This document shows positions 44,454 through 55,599 of a DNA stretch of 64,000 nucleotides, in pieces. The stretch covers positions 186,299,703 to 186,363,702 of the forward strand of contig NC_058519.1 of NCBI RefSeq assembly GCF_904849725.1. Direction: 5' to 3'. The position numbers and the translations under genes were made by a program. This DNA is from Hordeum vulgare subsp. vulgare. Taxonomy: Eukaryota > Streptophyta > Magnoliopsida > Poales > Poaceae. Position 1 is the stretch's first letter; the number at the start of each line of letters is the position of its first letter. The notes under the pieces were generated by a model. The model made no database searches. It was not told the DNA's origin and worked only from the letters and a program-made list of their open reading frames with translations.

Positions 44454-46008
44454 TGAAAGTGCATGTTATGCCCCTAATCGTCTTTTGGTGTTAATGACAA
44501 CACATACATAGGAAACTAATCTTATTTGTTGAGTGTATCTCAGGATGGCAAGTACTTTAGTAGATTGAGAATTATGTGCCAAACGTTGTCTGAGAAGATT
44601 GGGGATTTATATTTCGAGAAGGCTCGAGATTAAGAAAAGATGATGTAGACTAGTCTTTTGAGTTTACTGATATTGAGTATAGGGATCCCGCACTATTAAG
44701 AGGGGATCACAGGTTTTGCGATGAACTTGCTCATACCACATCTTTACTATCATACCCAATACCACATACTCTCCACTCTGTTCTTATTTCAAAACAGGTC
44801 TATTGCCTCGGACATTCGGCTCCCTGCGGACGTCCGAGGGCCGGACAACCAGCAGGCTTCGAAAATCCGCAGCCCTTCACCAGAAGTTTGTGAGTCATAT
44901 AACTCGAAAATCTGGCTCCCTCTGGACATCCGAGGGGCCGGACATCCGGCCAAGCCCCGGAAATCCAGAACCATGCACCAATAGAAGTTGAGTTCTATAA
45001 CGCGGAAATCCGGCTCCCTCCGGACGTCCGAGGGCCGGACGTCTAACCCTCGTCGGAAATCCGGAACCTACCACCAGAAGAAGTTGAGTTGTATAATCCG
45101 GATTTCTGGTCCTCTCCGGACATCCGGTCGCTGTTTAATTCAAAATAGTTTCAGTCGTATCTACAGGCCTCGGACGACCGACCACTGTCGGACGTCCGAC
45201 CCCTCGCGGACGCCCGGACTTCCGACAACTGTCGGATGTCCGGACCCTGTGTGACTTAAAGTACCTCCAACGGCTGGATTTCACTCCCCACTATATATAC
45301 TCTTCTCCCACCTCGTGAAAGGGTGTTCCACACAGCTAGAATACACCCAAGAACACCTTTCCTCTCACTCAGTCCTGTCTACACCAAATCCTAGATCCCA
45401 AGAGCATTTGTGAGTCCCTTTGAGTGTTGTTCCAATCAAAAGATAGATCGTCTCCCTCTCCTCCTTCCCACCAAAGTGATTTGTGATTTGAGCAAGTTTT
45501 GAGCAATCTCCGTGATCTTGTTACTCTTGGAGGATGGAGACTCCTAGGCGGTAGGAGTCTTCGGTGAGGAATCAAACCATTGTGATATCCCCGGGAAAGT
45601 TTGTGAAGATTTGGAAGCCACCACAAGGCTTACCACTAGTAGTTGAGAAAGGCCTTCGTGGAGTTATCTCAAAGGGAGAATAGGGTGAGCCTTCGTGGTA
45701 ACATCCACCCCTCTAAAGGTGAAGTAGCTTCCCTCCAAGGAAGTGAACATCGGGATACATCCTTGTCTCTCTTGGAGTTTCGGTTATTCCTAACCCTAAC
45801 TCTCTACTTGTGTTAATCCTTATTACATACTTGTATTTGATTATTGTTTACCGCTTGTCTTACTTCACTCTAAATAGCTTACTCTTTGTCGTAGCAATTA
45901 TTAGGCTTACACTCATATTCTGCACTTTTGCCTAAAATTGCTAAGTAATTATTAAAATTTGGATTTGTACCTATTCACCCCCCTCTAGGTCCATCTCGAT
46001 CCTTTTCA
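44454..46008 (+). repeat. 3' LTR of L3
   Basis: 1555 bp. The second copy of the LTR includes the GGACGTCCG array (about 44805-45245) and TATATATA at 45292-45299. Followed by the TCACG target-site copy. Confidence 0.93.
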
Positions 46009-46013
46009 TCACG

Positions 46014-46212
46014 GCATTTGGAGTTGTGCAGAATAGTGGACTAAGATTTGCTCCTTTTCCAGTCCAAAATTCCAGCTGCCTGAATTCTCCCTCTTTAAAT
46101 AAACCTTTCAAAATAAGAGAGAAAAGGCATAAATGTGGTACCACAAAGTAATATAACAGCCCATAAAGCAATAAATATCAACATTAAAGCATGATGCGAA
46201 ATGGACGTATCA
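46014..46212 (-). repeat. 3' LTR of L2, second part
   Basis: The remaining 199 bp, from GCATTTGGAG to GGACGTATCA, collinear with 54662-54860. Confidence 0.9.
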
Positions 46213-46249
46213 ACTCCCCCAAGCTTAGACCTCGCTTGTCCTCAAGCGA
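46213..46249 (-). other. Polypurine tract and hairpin of L2
   Basis: On -, AAGCTTGGGGGAGT touches the LTR. TCGCTTG-AGGA-CAAGCGA (46232-46249) is a perfect 7-bp stem. It differs from the first element's hairpin at one base pair only, T-A there and C-G here, so pairing is conserved. Confidence 0.8.
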
Positions 46250-47700
46250 AAACCAAGTTCCATAAACGTGTCCACATGTTTAGGGACGAAGGTGTCGATA
46301 AAACATAATACGGACATGAGGGCATCATGATCACACATAGAACAACAATACATCATAAAGATTTTTATGGGAAAGTAACAATTCCTTCTGAAAGCAAAGT
46401 ATGAAGCAAAAACCTTACCCAGAAGTAACCAACAACAGTCCAAAGTCATTGAAGGAATTGCAATTTATCATAACATCAGAAAGAGTCAAATAAGAGCTTG
46501 TAAGGCAAACCCACATACTCAATCATCTCTTTTGTTTTCCACAATTGTTACAACTCACGTGGTACTCATGGTGTGAAAGTTTCAGCTGGACATAGAGGAA
46601 GATAGGGGCTTATAGTTTTGCCTCCTAACTATTTACCTCAAGGATAAAGTCAACAATAATAAAGCATAAGTACTCAACTTCAAGTTGATATATGAATATA
46701 GATCTTTCCCAAGCATGTGACGGTAGGCAAGACAAAGGCAAAAATAGGGAATTGGTGAAGATCACCATGACTCTTACAAGGGCAAAAGTAAAGGTACAAG
46801 ATAGGCCCTTCGCAGAGGGAAGTAGAGGTTGTCATGCGCTTTTGATGTTTGAATGCGTGTCCTCTTAGTGCGGAGGAACGTCACTTTATATTGCCTCCTG
46901 TGATAAAGAACTGTATTATGCAGTCTGTCGCTTTTATGTCTTCCTCATCACAGGTTCGTACAAAGCTTATTTTCCACACACTAATAGATCATACATATTA
47001 GAGAGCAATTTTTATTGCTTGCACCGATGACAACTTACTTGGAGGATCTTATTCAATACATAGGTAGGTATGGTGGACTCTCATGGCAAAACTGGGTTGA
47101 AGGTTTATGGATGCACAAGTAGTATCTCTAATTGGTGCGGGAATTTTGGCTAATAATAGGTGGAAGCAATCGTCACATGCTAAGGGATCTCTAATCATAT
47201 AACATTGTTTGGAATCAAGCAAACACAATTCATTATGTTGTCTTCCTTGTCCAACATCTACTCCTAAGCATGTAATAGTTTGGTGAGTGCTCACAATTGT
47301 AAAAAGTGTCTAAGATGATATATTTATATGTGAACCTCTCTTTCCTTATTACTTCTTATTAATTGCAACAATGACTGAGGTCTATGTTGATTTATTCGCA
47401 ACAAGTTTCAATCATCATACGTGTCATATGTGAAGCTATCAGTTCCCATAAGATCATCTCATGATCTTTCATGCTATCGTTCTTTTCATACTTTTGATCA
47501 TGGCACAAAGCAAAGCCCTTGACTAAGATACTCTTTATTATATAGCTCGTAAGCTCGAATACATCAGGGGAGACACAAGGCAAAAGACTCAAACTAAACA
47601 CTTAAGACTTATTCCTCTAAGAGAAGAAATAAAAACTGAAAAGGAAAGAACTAAAACAAAGGTAAAAGCAAAAGATATAAAGGTGATACGATACCAGGGC
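46250..47700 (-). other. 3' noncoding region of L2
   Basis: About 1.45 kb with no supported ORF. It shares the CCCTCTGCGAAGGGCC block (about 46804-46820 on +, reversed) with the first element. Confidence 0.6.
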
Positions 47701-47728
47701 AACTCCCCCAAGCTTGGCAGAAGCCAAG
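47701..47728 (-). other. Internal hairpin and polypurine-like motif after the L2 third ORF
   Basis: On -, CTTGGC-TTCT-GCCAAG (47713-47728) is a perfect 6-bp stem overlapping AAGCTTGGGGGAGTT, about 25 bp after the reading frame of the third ORF ends. Same arrangement as 2451-2480. Confidence 0.65.
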
Positions 47729-47752
47729 GGGATTGCCCATACCAATGCTTAG

Positions 47753-48165
47753 TTGTCTTCCTTTGGTGGTGAAGGTGGTGGAGTTGTTGAAGCAGTCTTG
47801 AGCTTGTCTAATTTCCACTAGAGAAAAAAGTTTTGCTCCCTTAGATCGTCATTTTCCTCCTCAAGTTTCAACACTCTATGGCAAAGTTCCTGCTTACTCT
47901 CCTGCAAAAAACGAGAGGGGATAAATATGGTCTTAGGCTTCTTCCTGGAGCTGGGGAGGCTTGACTTCTTGAACTCCACATGGGTGTTTGCAGGTTGAGG
48001 TAAAGGAGCCTCCTCTTCATCGGAACTCGTTTGTTCTTTCCCTTTGAGGTCATAGTCCTCTTCCTCATCAGTGGTCCAGCCATATGGTTCCAAGTCCCCA
48101 TTAATCCTACAGTTAGCACGATCATCGGCCACATAGATCTCTTCTTTTGAATCTTGAGAAGACAT
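47753..48165 (-). pseudogene. L2 third ORF, short acidic/coiled protein with one stop
   Basis: MSSQDSKEEIYVADDRANCR begins at 48165. An acidic run (TTDEEEDYDLKGKEQTSSDEEE), a basic linker (SSLPSSRKKPKTIFIPSRF) and a short coiled coil (VLKLEEENDDLREQNFF) follow. A TAG at 47818 is followed in the same frame by WKLDKLKTASTTPPPSPPKEDN and a natural stop near 47753. About 137 residues without the stop. It has no membrane segment, and its sequence is unlike the third ORF of the first element though it sits at the same place. No family recognised. Confidence 0.5.
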
Positions 48166-48189
48166 CTTGACCTAAATGTGTGGCACACA

Positions 48190-48445
48190 ACAGGCTCGAA
48201 ACGAAAACATAGGAAAACTGCGCGATACGGAGATCAAAACCTTCGGGCGAATCTATAATGATTTTTTCTGGACCAGAAGGAGTGCTGCGCAAGGAAACGA
48301 AGTCCGGGAGGCACACGAGGTGCCCACAAGCCCTCTAGCTGCCACCAGGGGGTAGGTGGCGGCTACCAAGCTTGTGGCCGCCTCGTGCGCTCTCCGGACT
48401 TCTTTTTATTTTTCTAATTTTCCAAAAAATCCAAAACGGAGGAAA
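48190..48445 (-). promoter_or_regulatory. LTR-like segment between L2 pol and third ORF
   Basis: On - the order is TTTTTTGG, an A-rich block, GAAGTCC, then CCACAAGCTTGGTAGCCGCC, CCCCTGGTGGCAGCTAG, GGCTTGTGGGC, CTTCGTTTCC and AGAAAAAATCA. The same order occurs in the L2 LTR at about 54650-54460 (CCACAAGCCTGGTAGCCGCC, CCCCTGGTGGCGGCTAGC, GCTTGTGGGC, CTTCGTTCC, AAAAAATCA). It ends about 25 bp before the third-ORF start. LTR homology is clear by eye; a promoter function is inferred. Confidence 0.65.
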
Positions 48446-48449
48446 TTTC

Positions 48450-49481
48450 CTATTGGAAAAGCATCGGAGTCCAATTTCTTACCGAAACAGATACCTCTTC
48501 GTTTTCAGGATCTGAAACAAACTGATAAACATCCCTTATGTACTCCTCTGGAGTTATGATATTGATGATATTGGTCTCAACATTTATGGGAGTACCAGAG
48601 ATGTAATGCTTGATTCTTTGCCCATTTACCACTCTAGGAAAATTTCCTTCCGTGTTATTGATTTTGATGGCACCGGAATGATATACTTCCTAGATAACAT
48701 AAGGACCTTCCTATTTAGAGAGAAGCTTGCCTGCGAAGAATCTTAAACGAGAATTGTATAGCAGGACATAATCACCTACATTGAACTCTCGTTTCTGTAT
48801 TCATTTATCGTGCCATTTCTTAACCTTTTCCTTGAACAAATTGGCATTCTCATATGCCTGGGCCCTCCATTCATCTAACGAGCTGATATCAAACAACCGC
48901 TTCTCACCGGCAAGTTTGAAATCAAAGTTGAGCTCTTTGATTGCCCAATAATCTTTGTGTTCTAGCTCAAGAGGTAAATGATAGGCCTTACCGTAAACCA
49001 TTTTATACGGTGACATGCCCATGGGATTCTTATAAGCAGTCCTATAAGCCCATAGTGCATCGTCAAGTTTGCTAGACCAATTCTTTCGAGATCTATTGAC
49101 GGTCTTTTGTAGGATCAATTTGATCTCCCTATTACTTAACTCCACTTGACCACTAGACTAAGGATGATAAGGAGATGCAACTCTATGGTTGACATCATAC
49201 TTAGCGAGCATCTTGCGGAAAACACCATGAATGAAGTGTGAACCGCCATCAGTCATCAAATATCTAGGGACTCCAAATCTTGGGAAAATGACTTCTTTAA
49301 GCATCTTAATAGAGGTGTGGTGATCATCATTTTTAGTGGGGGTAGCCTATACCCACTTAGTGACGTAATCCACAGCAACTAAGATGTGAGTGTACCCATT
49401 GGAACTCGGGAAGGGTCCCATATAATCAAAGCCCCAGACATCAAATGGTTCAATGACAAGTGAATAGTTCATAGGCATTTC
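48450..49481 (-). pseudogene. L2 integrase core and C-terminus
   Basis: Same frame as the RT ORF. The core shows GFDYMGPF (first Asp), YLMTDGGSHF (second Asp) and, after a stop, SSGQVELSNREIKL (the Glu). Then KNWSSKLDDALWAYRTAYKN, a GMSPYKMVYGKAYHLP block and the C-terminal tail to VSDPENEE at about 48480. Stops include TAG 49347, TAG 49158, TGA at about 48801 and two more near 48690-48715. The stop at 49158 fits CAG-to-TAG in the conserved HPQSSGQ. Strand-transfer enzyme in origin; dead here. Confidence 0.88.
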
Positions 49482-51431
49482 CTAACGCTTACTGATGTTC
49501 CCTATTCTTTGGCATTCGTCACAAGACAAGACAAACTTATGGGCATGCTTGAAGAGAGTGGGCCAATAGAAACCTGATTGCAATACCTTATGGGCAGTTC
49601 TTTCTCCAGCGTGGTATCCTCCATAGGCTTCGGAATGACACTTCTGCAAGATCTGTCCGTGTTCATGTTCAGGCACACAACGTCTAATAACACCATCAAC
49701 TCCTTCCTTATAAAGGCGAGGATCATCCCAAAAGTAGTGTCTGAAATCAAAGAAGAATTTCTTCTTTTGCTGATAGGTGAAACTGGGTGGTATGTATTTG
49801 GTTACGATATAATTTGCATAATCGGCATACCACGGTGCACTATGTGAAGTGTGGATGACATTTAATTGCTCATCCGGAAAGCTGTCATCAATAGTTCCTG
49901 GGTCATCAAGGACATTCTCTAGCCTGGACAAGTTATCTGCTACAGGGTTATCAGCACCCTTTCGGTCAACGACGTGCAAATCAAATTCCTGTAGCAGGAG
50001 AACCCATCTGATCAGCCTAGGCTTAGCGTCCTTCTTCTCCATAAGGTACTTAATACCAACATGATCAGAGTGAATAGTGACTTTGGAATCAACTATATAA
50101 GATCTGAACTTTTCACATGCAAACACGAGTGCTAAAAACTCCTTTTCTGTAGTGGCATAGTTTATTTGGGCACTGTCTAGAGTTTTACTAGCGTAGTGAA
50201 TAACATTCAACTTCTTGTCAACTCTTTGTCCTAGAACAGCACCAACAGCATAATCACTAGCGTCACACATGATTTCAAAGGGCAAGTTCAAGTCAGGTGG
50301 TTGAACAATAGGTGCAGTTATCAAAGCCTTCTTAAGTATTTCGAAAGCTTCCTCACAATCCTCATCAAAATCAAAAGGAACATCCTTCTGCAAGAGGTTG
50401 GTAAGAGGCCTAGAAATCTTACAGAAGTCTTTAATGAACCTTCTATAGAAACCAGCATGACCTAGGAAACTCTGTATACCTCTGATATCTATGGGGCAAG
50501 GCATTTTCTTAATTGCATGAACTTTTGCTTTATCAACTTCAATGCCTCTTTCAGAAATTTTGTGTCCTAAGACGATGCCTTCATTAACCATAAAGTGGGA
50601 CTTCTCCCAATTCAAGACGAGGTTGGTATCTTTGCATCTCTTTAAGACTCGATCAAGGTTGCTGAGCCAATCATCAAAGGAAGACCCATAAACGAAGAAG
50701 TCATCCATGAAGACCTCTACAATATTTTCACAAAAGTCAGAGAATATAGCCATCATACATCTTTGAAAGGTGGCAGGTGCATTGCATAAGCGAAAAGGCA
50801 TACGTCTATAAGCAAAGGTACTGAAGGGGCAGGTGAAAGTGGTTTTCTCCTGATCAGATTGTGCAACGGGTATTTGCGAGAAACCTGAATAACCGTTTAG
50901 AAAGCAGAAGTGTGTGTGTTTGGATAGCCTTTCTAGCATTTGGTCGATAAACGACAAAGGATAATGATCTTTCCTGGTTGCCTTGTTCAGTTTCCAGAAG
51001 TCTATCACCCTCCTATAGCCAGTAATAATCCTTTGTGGGATCAGTTCATCCTTATCATTAGGAATGACGGTGATACCTCCCTTCTTGGGTATGCAATGTA
51101 CTGGACTTACCCAATCACTATGAGCAACAGGATAAATGATTCCTGCTTCCAAAAGCTTTGATATTTCTTTTCTAATGACCTCTTTCATCTTAGGATTTAA
51201 TCTCCTTTGATGATCAGAAACTGGTTTAGAATCAGGATCAGTTTTAATCTTGTGCTGACATAGAGAGCAACTAATACCCTTAAGATCATCAAGAGTATAC
51301 CCAATAGCAGCATGGTGCTTCCTTAGAGTTTTTAGTAACTTCTTCTCTTCATGTTCTGAGAGGAGAGCACTAATAATAACAGGATATATCTCCTTCTCAT
51401 CAAGATAGGCATACTTAAGAGTATCAGGCAA
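49482..51431 (-). pseudogene. L2 Athila reverse transcriptase, RNase H and integrase zinc domain
   Basis: The longest open stretch in the window, 649 residues, in frame with the protease upstream. [22 protein letters not shown], then the motif A region [31 protein letters not shown], and [11 protein letters not shown]. In motif A the catalytic Asp is Asn (codon at 50895-50897, GAC to AAC), and the G of MPFGL is R. RNase [40 protein letters not shown]. Zinc domain: [32 protein letters not shown] at 49482 precedes the integrase core. The frame stays open but the enzyme should be inactive. Confidence 0.93.
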
Positions 51432-52543
51432 CTATTTAAGCTCGAACACAGGATCACCCTTTGGTGGGGGAGGATCCCCAGGCAGTTCAACACGCAGATT
51501 ATTCTTGAGAATAGGATATTGTTCTAAGTCAATTTTATCTATCTCATCTCTTTCCTCCATATGCATATCATTTTCATGCTCAAGCAGATATTGCTCTAAA
51601 GGATCCGTAGGAGGTACGGCAATAGAGGCAAGAGCAGCGATTTCATCTCTACCAGAGGACTCTTTTTCATGGGGTTGTCTTCCAAACTTGGAGAAGTTAA
51701 ATTCATGAGACACACCCTCGAAACTAACAGTGACGGTCTGCTTAATGTAATCAATGTCAGCATTGACGGTGTTGAGAAAGGGTCTACCAAATATGATGGG
51801 ATAAAAGCTATCTTGTGCAGTACCAAGGACGAGGAAATCGGTAGGATACTTCGTCTTACCACACATGACTTCTACGTCTCTCACAATTTCCAGAGGGCAG
51901 ATAGTGTCTCTATTAGCTAGCGTAATAGTGACATCAATGGGTTCTAGCTCAGCAGGTGCAATCTCATCTTTGATTTCATCATATAGAGAACGGGGTATTG
52001 CACTAACACTAGCTCCCATATCACATAAACCATGGTAACAGTGATCTCCTATCTTGACAGAAACAACGGGCAGGCCAACTACAGGTCCGTATTTGTCTTT
52101 CGCGTGAGGTTTAGCAATTCTAGCAGAGTCTTCACAGAATTTGATAACATGCCCGTCTACGTCCTCGGCTAAGAGATCTTTGATAATAGCAACACTAGGT
52201 TCAACTCTAATCTCCTCAGGGGGTGCAAGTGGTCTAATGTAACCCCTACGTATCACAGTTGGAGCTTTAGAATAATCCTTTATCCTAGCAGGGTATGGTG
52301 GTTTCTCAGTGTGGGCACAAGGAACAACATGATCACTAAAAGCAATGACTTTCTCCTCAACTAGATTAGTTTTCCTATGTTGCTTTCTACAGGAGGATGA
52401 TACTTAAACCACTTCTCTTTGGAAAGATCAACATGAGCAGCAAAAGATTCACATAGAGAAGCTACTATCTCAAAGTCAAGTCCATACTTAGCGCTAAAAT
52501 CTCTAGAAGTGTTTGTCTCAACAAAAGATTTAACGCAATCAAA
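51432..52543 (-). pseudogene. L2 retropepsin and linker
   Basis: The protease reads CDMGASVSAIPRSLYDEI (D-M-G-A active site), VTITLANRDTICPLEIVRDV and FYPIIFGRPFLNTVNADID. The open part is 52256-51432; upstream a diverged linker connects to gag. A TAG at 51432 (CAG-to-TAG type) separates it from RT in the same frame. An acidic tail (EQYLLEHENDMHMEERDEI) leads to RT. Confidence 0.88.
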
Positions 52544-53241
52544 CTAGAAATTCATACCTGACTCCTTACCTTCCTCCAGCTCCCAATCTTCAGAGTTACG
52601 TTTGATTCTTTCCAATAAATTCCACTTGAGGTCGATATCCTTCTTCATAAAAGAACCGGTACAAGAAGTCTCAAGCATGGTACGATCTTCATGACAAAGC
52701 CGAGCATAAAAGTTTTGAGTGATGATTTCTCTCGAGAGCTCATGATAGGGGCATGAATATAGCATTGATTTAAGCCTCCCCAAGCTTGAGCTATGCTTTC
52801 CCTGTCACGAGGCCAAAAGTTATAAATAAAGCTCCGATTACGATGTACTAAATGCATAGGATAAAACTTTTGATGAAATTCCAATTTCAACCGATTGTAG
52901 TCCCATGATCCAGTATCATCACATAGCCTATACCATGTCAACACCTTATCATTCAAAGATAAAGGAAATACTTTCTTCTTTACCTCATCCTCGGGCAAAC
53001 CTGCAAGCTTAAATAAACCACGAACTTCATCTACATAGATCAGATGCAAGTGTGGATGTGAAGATCCATCTCCTGTAAAAGGATTAGCCAGCAGTTTCTC
53101 ATCCATACCCGAAGGAATTTCATAAAAGATATTTTCAGTAGGTACCTCAGGTTGAGGAACAACTCCTCGTGCTTCTGTTCGCGGTGAAGATGCCCCGAAC
53201 AAACTCCTCAAAGCAACAGTTTCCATAGTGACAAGTGACAA
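52544..53241 (-). pseudogene. L2 Athila-type gag, frameshifted
   Basis: The start is near 53226 (METVALRSLFGASSP). Blocks: IPSGMDEKLLANPFTGDGSS, HLHLIYVDEVRGLFKLAGLP, KKVFPLSLNDKVLTWYRLCD, RLKLEFHQKFYPMHLVHRN. A frame change near 52785 gives RLKSMLYSCPYHELSREIIT, then TGSFMKKDIDLKWNLLERIK, and a stop after GKESGMNF at 52544. These are typical Athila Gag blocks of the subfamily with a short N-terminus. Confidence 0.88.
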
Positions 53242-53303
53242 TAAATTTCAGCACAGTATATAAATGTTTCCTTACCAATTTCCACTTACCAAAGGCACTT
53301 CAC

Positions 53304-53321
53304 TCCCCGGCAACGGCGCCA
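53304..53321 (-). other. Primer binding site of L2 (tRNA-Asp)
   Basis: On - TGGCGCCGTTGCCGGGGA, the full complement of the plant tRNA-Asp 3' end as I know it, 11 nt from the LTR at 53333. Confidence 0.85.
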
Positions 53322-53332
53322 GAAAAGAATCT

Positions 53333-54860
53333 TGATGACCCACAAGTATAGGGGATCAATCATAGTCCTTTCGATAAGTAAGAGTGTCAAACCCAACAAG
53401 GAGCAGAAGGCTTTGATAAACGGTTTTCACCAAGGTAATAACTGCAAGCACTGAAAGTAGCGGTACCAAGTGATGGTGTAGTGAGGTGAAATGTAGCAAG
53501 CGAAAAGTAACAAGTAACAAGTAATAGCAATGGTGCAGCAAGTGGCCCAATCCCTTTTGCAGCAAGGGACAAGCCTGAACAAAGTCTTATAGGAGAAAAA
53601 ACGCTCCAGAGGACACACGGGAATTTTTGTCATGCTAGTTTCATCATGTTCAAATGATTTGCGTTCGTTACTTTGATAGTTTGATATGTGGGTGGACCGG
53701 AGCTTCGGTACTGCCCTTACTTGGAGAAGCATCCCACTTATGATTCACCCCTCTCGCAAGTATCCGCAACTATGAAATAAGAATTAAGACAACGTCTAAC
53801 CATAGCATTAAACTAGTGGATCCAAATCAGCCCCTTACGAAGCAACGCATAGACCGGGGTTTAAGCTTCTATCTCTCCAGCAACCCATCATCTACTTACT
53901 ACTCCCCAATGCCTTCCTCTAGGCCCAAATGTGGTGAAGTGTTATGTAGTCGACGTTCACATAATACCACTAAAGAAAAAGACAACATACAACATATCAA
54001 AATACCAAACGAATACCAAATTCACATGACTATTATTAACATGACTTATCCCATGTCCTCAGGAACAAAAGTAACTACTCACAAAGCATAATCATAATCA
54101 TGATCAGAGGTGTAATGAATAGCATCAAGGATCTGAACACAAACTCTTCCACCAAGTAATCCAACTAGCATCAACTACAAAGAGTAATCAACACTACTAG
54201 TAACCTTACAAGTACCAATCAGAGTCGTGAGACAGAGATTGGTTACAAGAGATGAACTAGGGATTGGAGAGGAGATGGTGCTGATGAAGATGTTGATGAA
54301 GATGCCTCCCCTCCGACGAGAGTAGTGTTGGTGATGACGATGGCGACGATTTCCCCCTCCGGGAGGGAAGTTTCCCCGGCAGGATCGTCCTACCGGAGCT
54401 CTAGATTGGATCTGCTCAAGTTCCGCCTCGTGGCGGAAGCGAAACCACGAAAACGCTCCCGATTGATTTTTTTTTTGGAACGAAGCCCTTCATATAGCAA
54501 AAGAGGGGGGCCAGTGGGCCGTCAGGGAGCCCACAAGCTTGCTAGCCGCCACCAGGGGGTGGCGGCTACCAGGCTTGTGGCGCCCTGGTAGCTCCCCTCT
54601 GGTACTTCTTTCTCCCAGTATTTTTTATATAATCCCAAAAAATTCCACATAAATTTACAGGGCATTTGGAGTTGTGCAGAATAGTGGACTAAGATTTGCT
54701 CCTTTTCCAGTCCAGAATTCCAACTGCCTGAATTCTCCCTCTTCTATTAAACCTTGCAAAATAAGAGAGAAAAGGCATAAATATGGTACCACAAAGTAAT
54801 ATAACAGCCCATAAAGCAATAAATATCAACGTGAAAGCATGATGCAAAATGGATGTATCA
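53333..54860 (-). repeat. 5' LTR of L2
   Basis: 1528 bp, TGATGACCCACAAGTATAGG to GGATGTATCA. Intact and collinear with the split left copy. GC-rich inverted repeat at 54527-54580; TATA-like TATATAAAAAATAC on - near 54620. Confidence 0.92.
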
Positions 54861-54865
54861 CCCCC

Positions 54866-55117
54866 TGCCTTGGCTCTCAAGTCTACTGATCTTCTTCCGT
54901 TACGGAAAAAATCTTTTCGGGGATTTTATTCCGTTTGGACTCTGTTTCAAAATCTTCTCTGAAAGGTGTCAAAAACATGGAAAAAAGGAACTGGCACTTG
55001 GCACTGAGTTAATAAGTTAGTCCCAAAAAATATATAAAAGGCATACAAAACATCCAAAGTTTGACAAGATAATAGCATGAAACCATCAAAAATTATAGAT
55101 ATGTTGGAGACGTATCA
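54866..55117 (-). repeat. 5' LTR of L1, second part
   Basis: TGCCTTGGCTCTCAAGTCTA to GGAGACGTATCA, collinear with 21910-22163. Followed by the right GTCCC copy (55118-55122). Confidence 0.92.
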
Positions 55118-55122
55118 GTCCC

Positions 55123-55599
55123 CATCATCTGAAATATACCCCTCGCACGGTTATTAAGTCTCAGGCCTTAGTGGACTTCATCAATGATTAGACCGAGTTG
55201 CAAATTCCAGAAGACAGACCTGACCACACGTATTGGACTGTTTATTTTGACGGGTCTAGGTAGCTGGAGGGCTCGGGGCCTGGTGTGGTATTAACCTCAC
55301 CTCAGGGTGACAAGTTTTGCTATGTCCTCCGACTCACGTTCCCGTGTACCAACAATTCGGCGGAATACAAGGCTTTGCTCCATGGGCTTAGAATTGCCAA
55401 AGAGATGAAGCTCAGTCGAGTGAGATTCTTGGGTGACTCAGATCTCGTGGCACAACAAGTCTCTGGCACGTGGGATTCTAGAGACCCATTGATGGCAGCT
55501 TATAGGCGTGCCGTGTCAGACATGGCGGGTCACTTTCATGGTTATCAGGTTGATCATATTGACCGTCGACTCAACGAGGCATCTGATGCTCTTTCATGA
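55123..55599 (+). pseudogene. L0 second RNase H domain
   Basis: Linker PRTVIKSQALVDFIND, TAG, TELQIPEDRPDHTY, then a full RNase HI-like domain. VYFDGSR with the first Asp is followed by a TAG (CAG-to-TAG type). Next come CTNNSAEYKALLHGL with the Glu, RVRFLGDSDLVAQQVSG with the next Asp, and DRRLNEASDALS with the last Asp. A second RNase H after the gypsy RNase H is a hallmark of the Tat lineage (the aRNH domain). L1 inserted in the linker between the two. Confidence 0.9.

Larger units (their letters stand above)
29756..46008 (+). mobile_element. L3: SIRE/Maximus-type copia element, split by L4
   Basis: About 9.1 kb after removal of L4. LTRs of 1561 and 1555 bp run TGAAAGTGCATG...GATCCTTTTCA. 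It has an initiator-Met primer site, UBN2-type gag with a zinc knuckle, a truncated pol keeping RT and RNase H, and a third ORF before the 3' LTR. A third ORF after pol is a known trait of the SIRE/Maximus lineage of Ty1/copia. The protease and integrase are deleted. It inserted in the 3' LTR of L2. Confidence 0.92.
28439..54860 (-). mobile_element. L2: Athila-like gypsy element with full pol, split by L3
   Basis: About 10.16 kb after removal of L3. LTRs of about 1516 and 1528 bp run TGATACRTCC... to ...TGGGTCATCA on -. Gag, protease, RT, RNase H, integrase, third ORF and a 1.5-kb 3' noncoding region are all present between 46213 and 53332. It is the only Athila-like copy here with enzymes, so relatives like it are candidates for driving L1 and the first element. 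It has about seven in-frame stops in pol, one or more gag frameshifts and an RT active-site change. Confidence 0.92.
20629..55117 (-). mobile_element. L1: Athila-like gag-protease element (non-autonomous), itself split by L2
   Basis: About 8.06 kb after removal of L2. LTRs of about 1535 bp start TGATACGTCTCC on -. The internal part is 22164-27151 with a polypurine tract, a tRNA-Asp-type primer site, gag and protease, and no RT or integrase at all. It inserted between the two RNase H domains of L0 with a perfect GTCCC duplication. The 5' LTR (right) is interrupted at 28439 by L2 and resumes at 54866. Confidence 0.92.
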
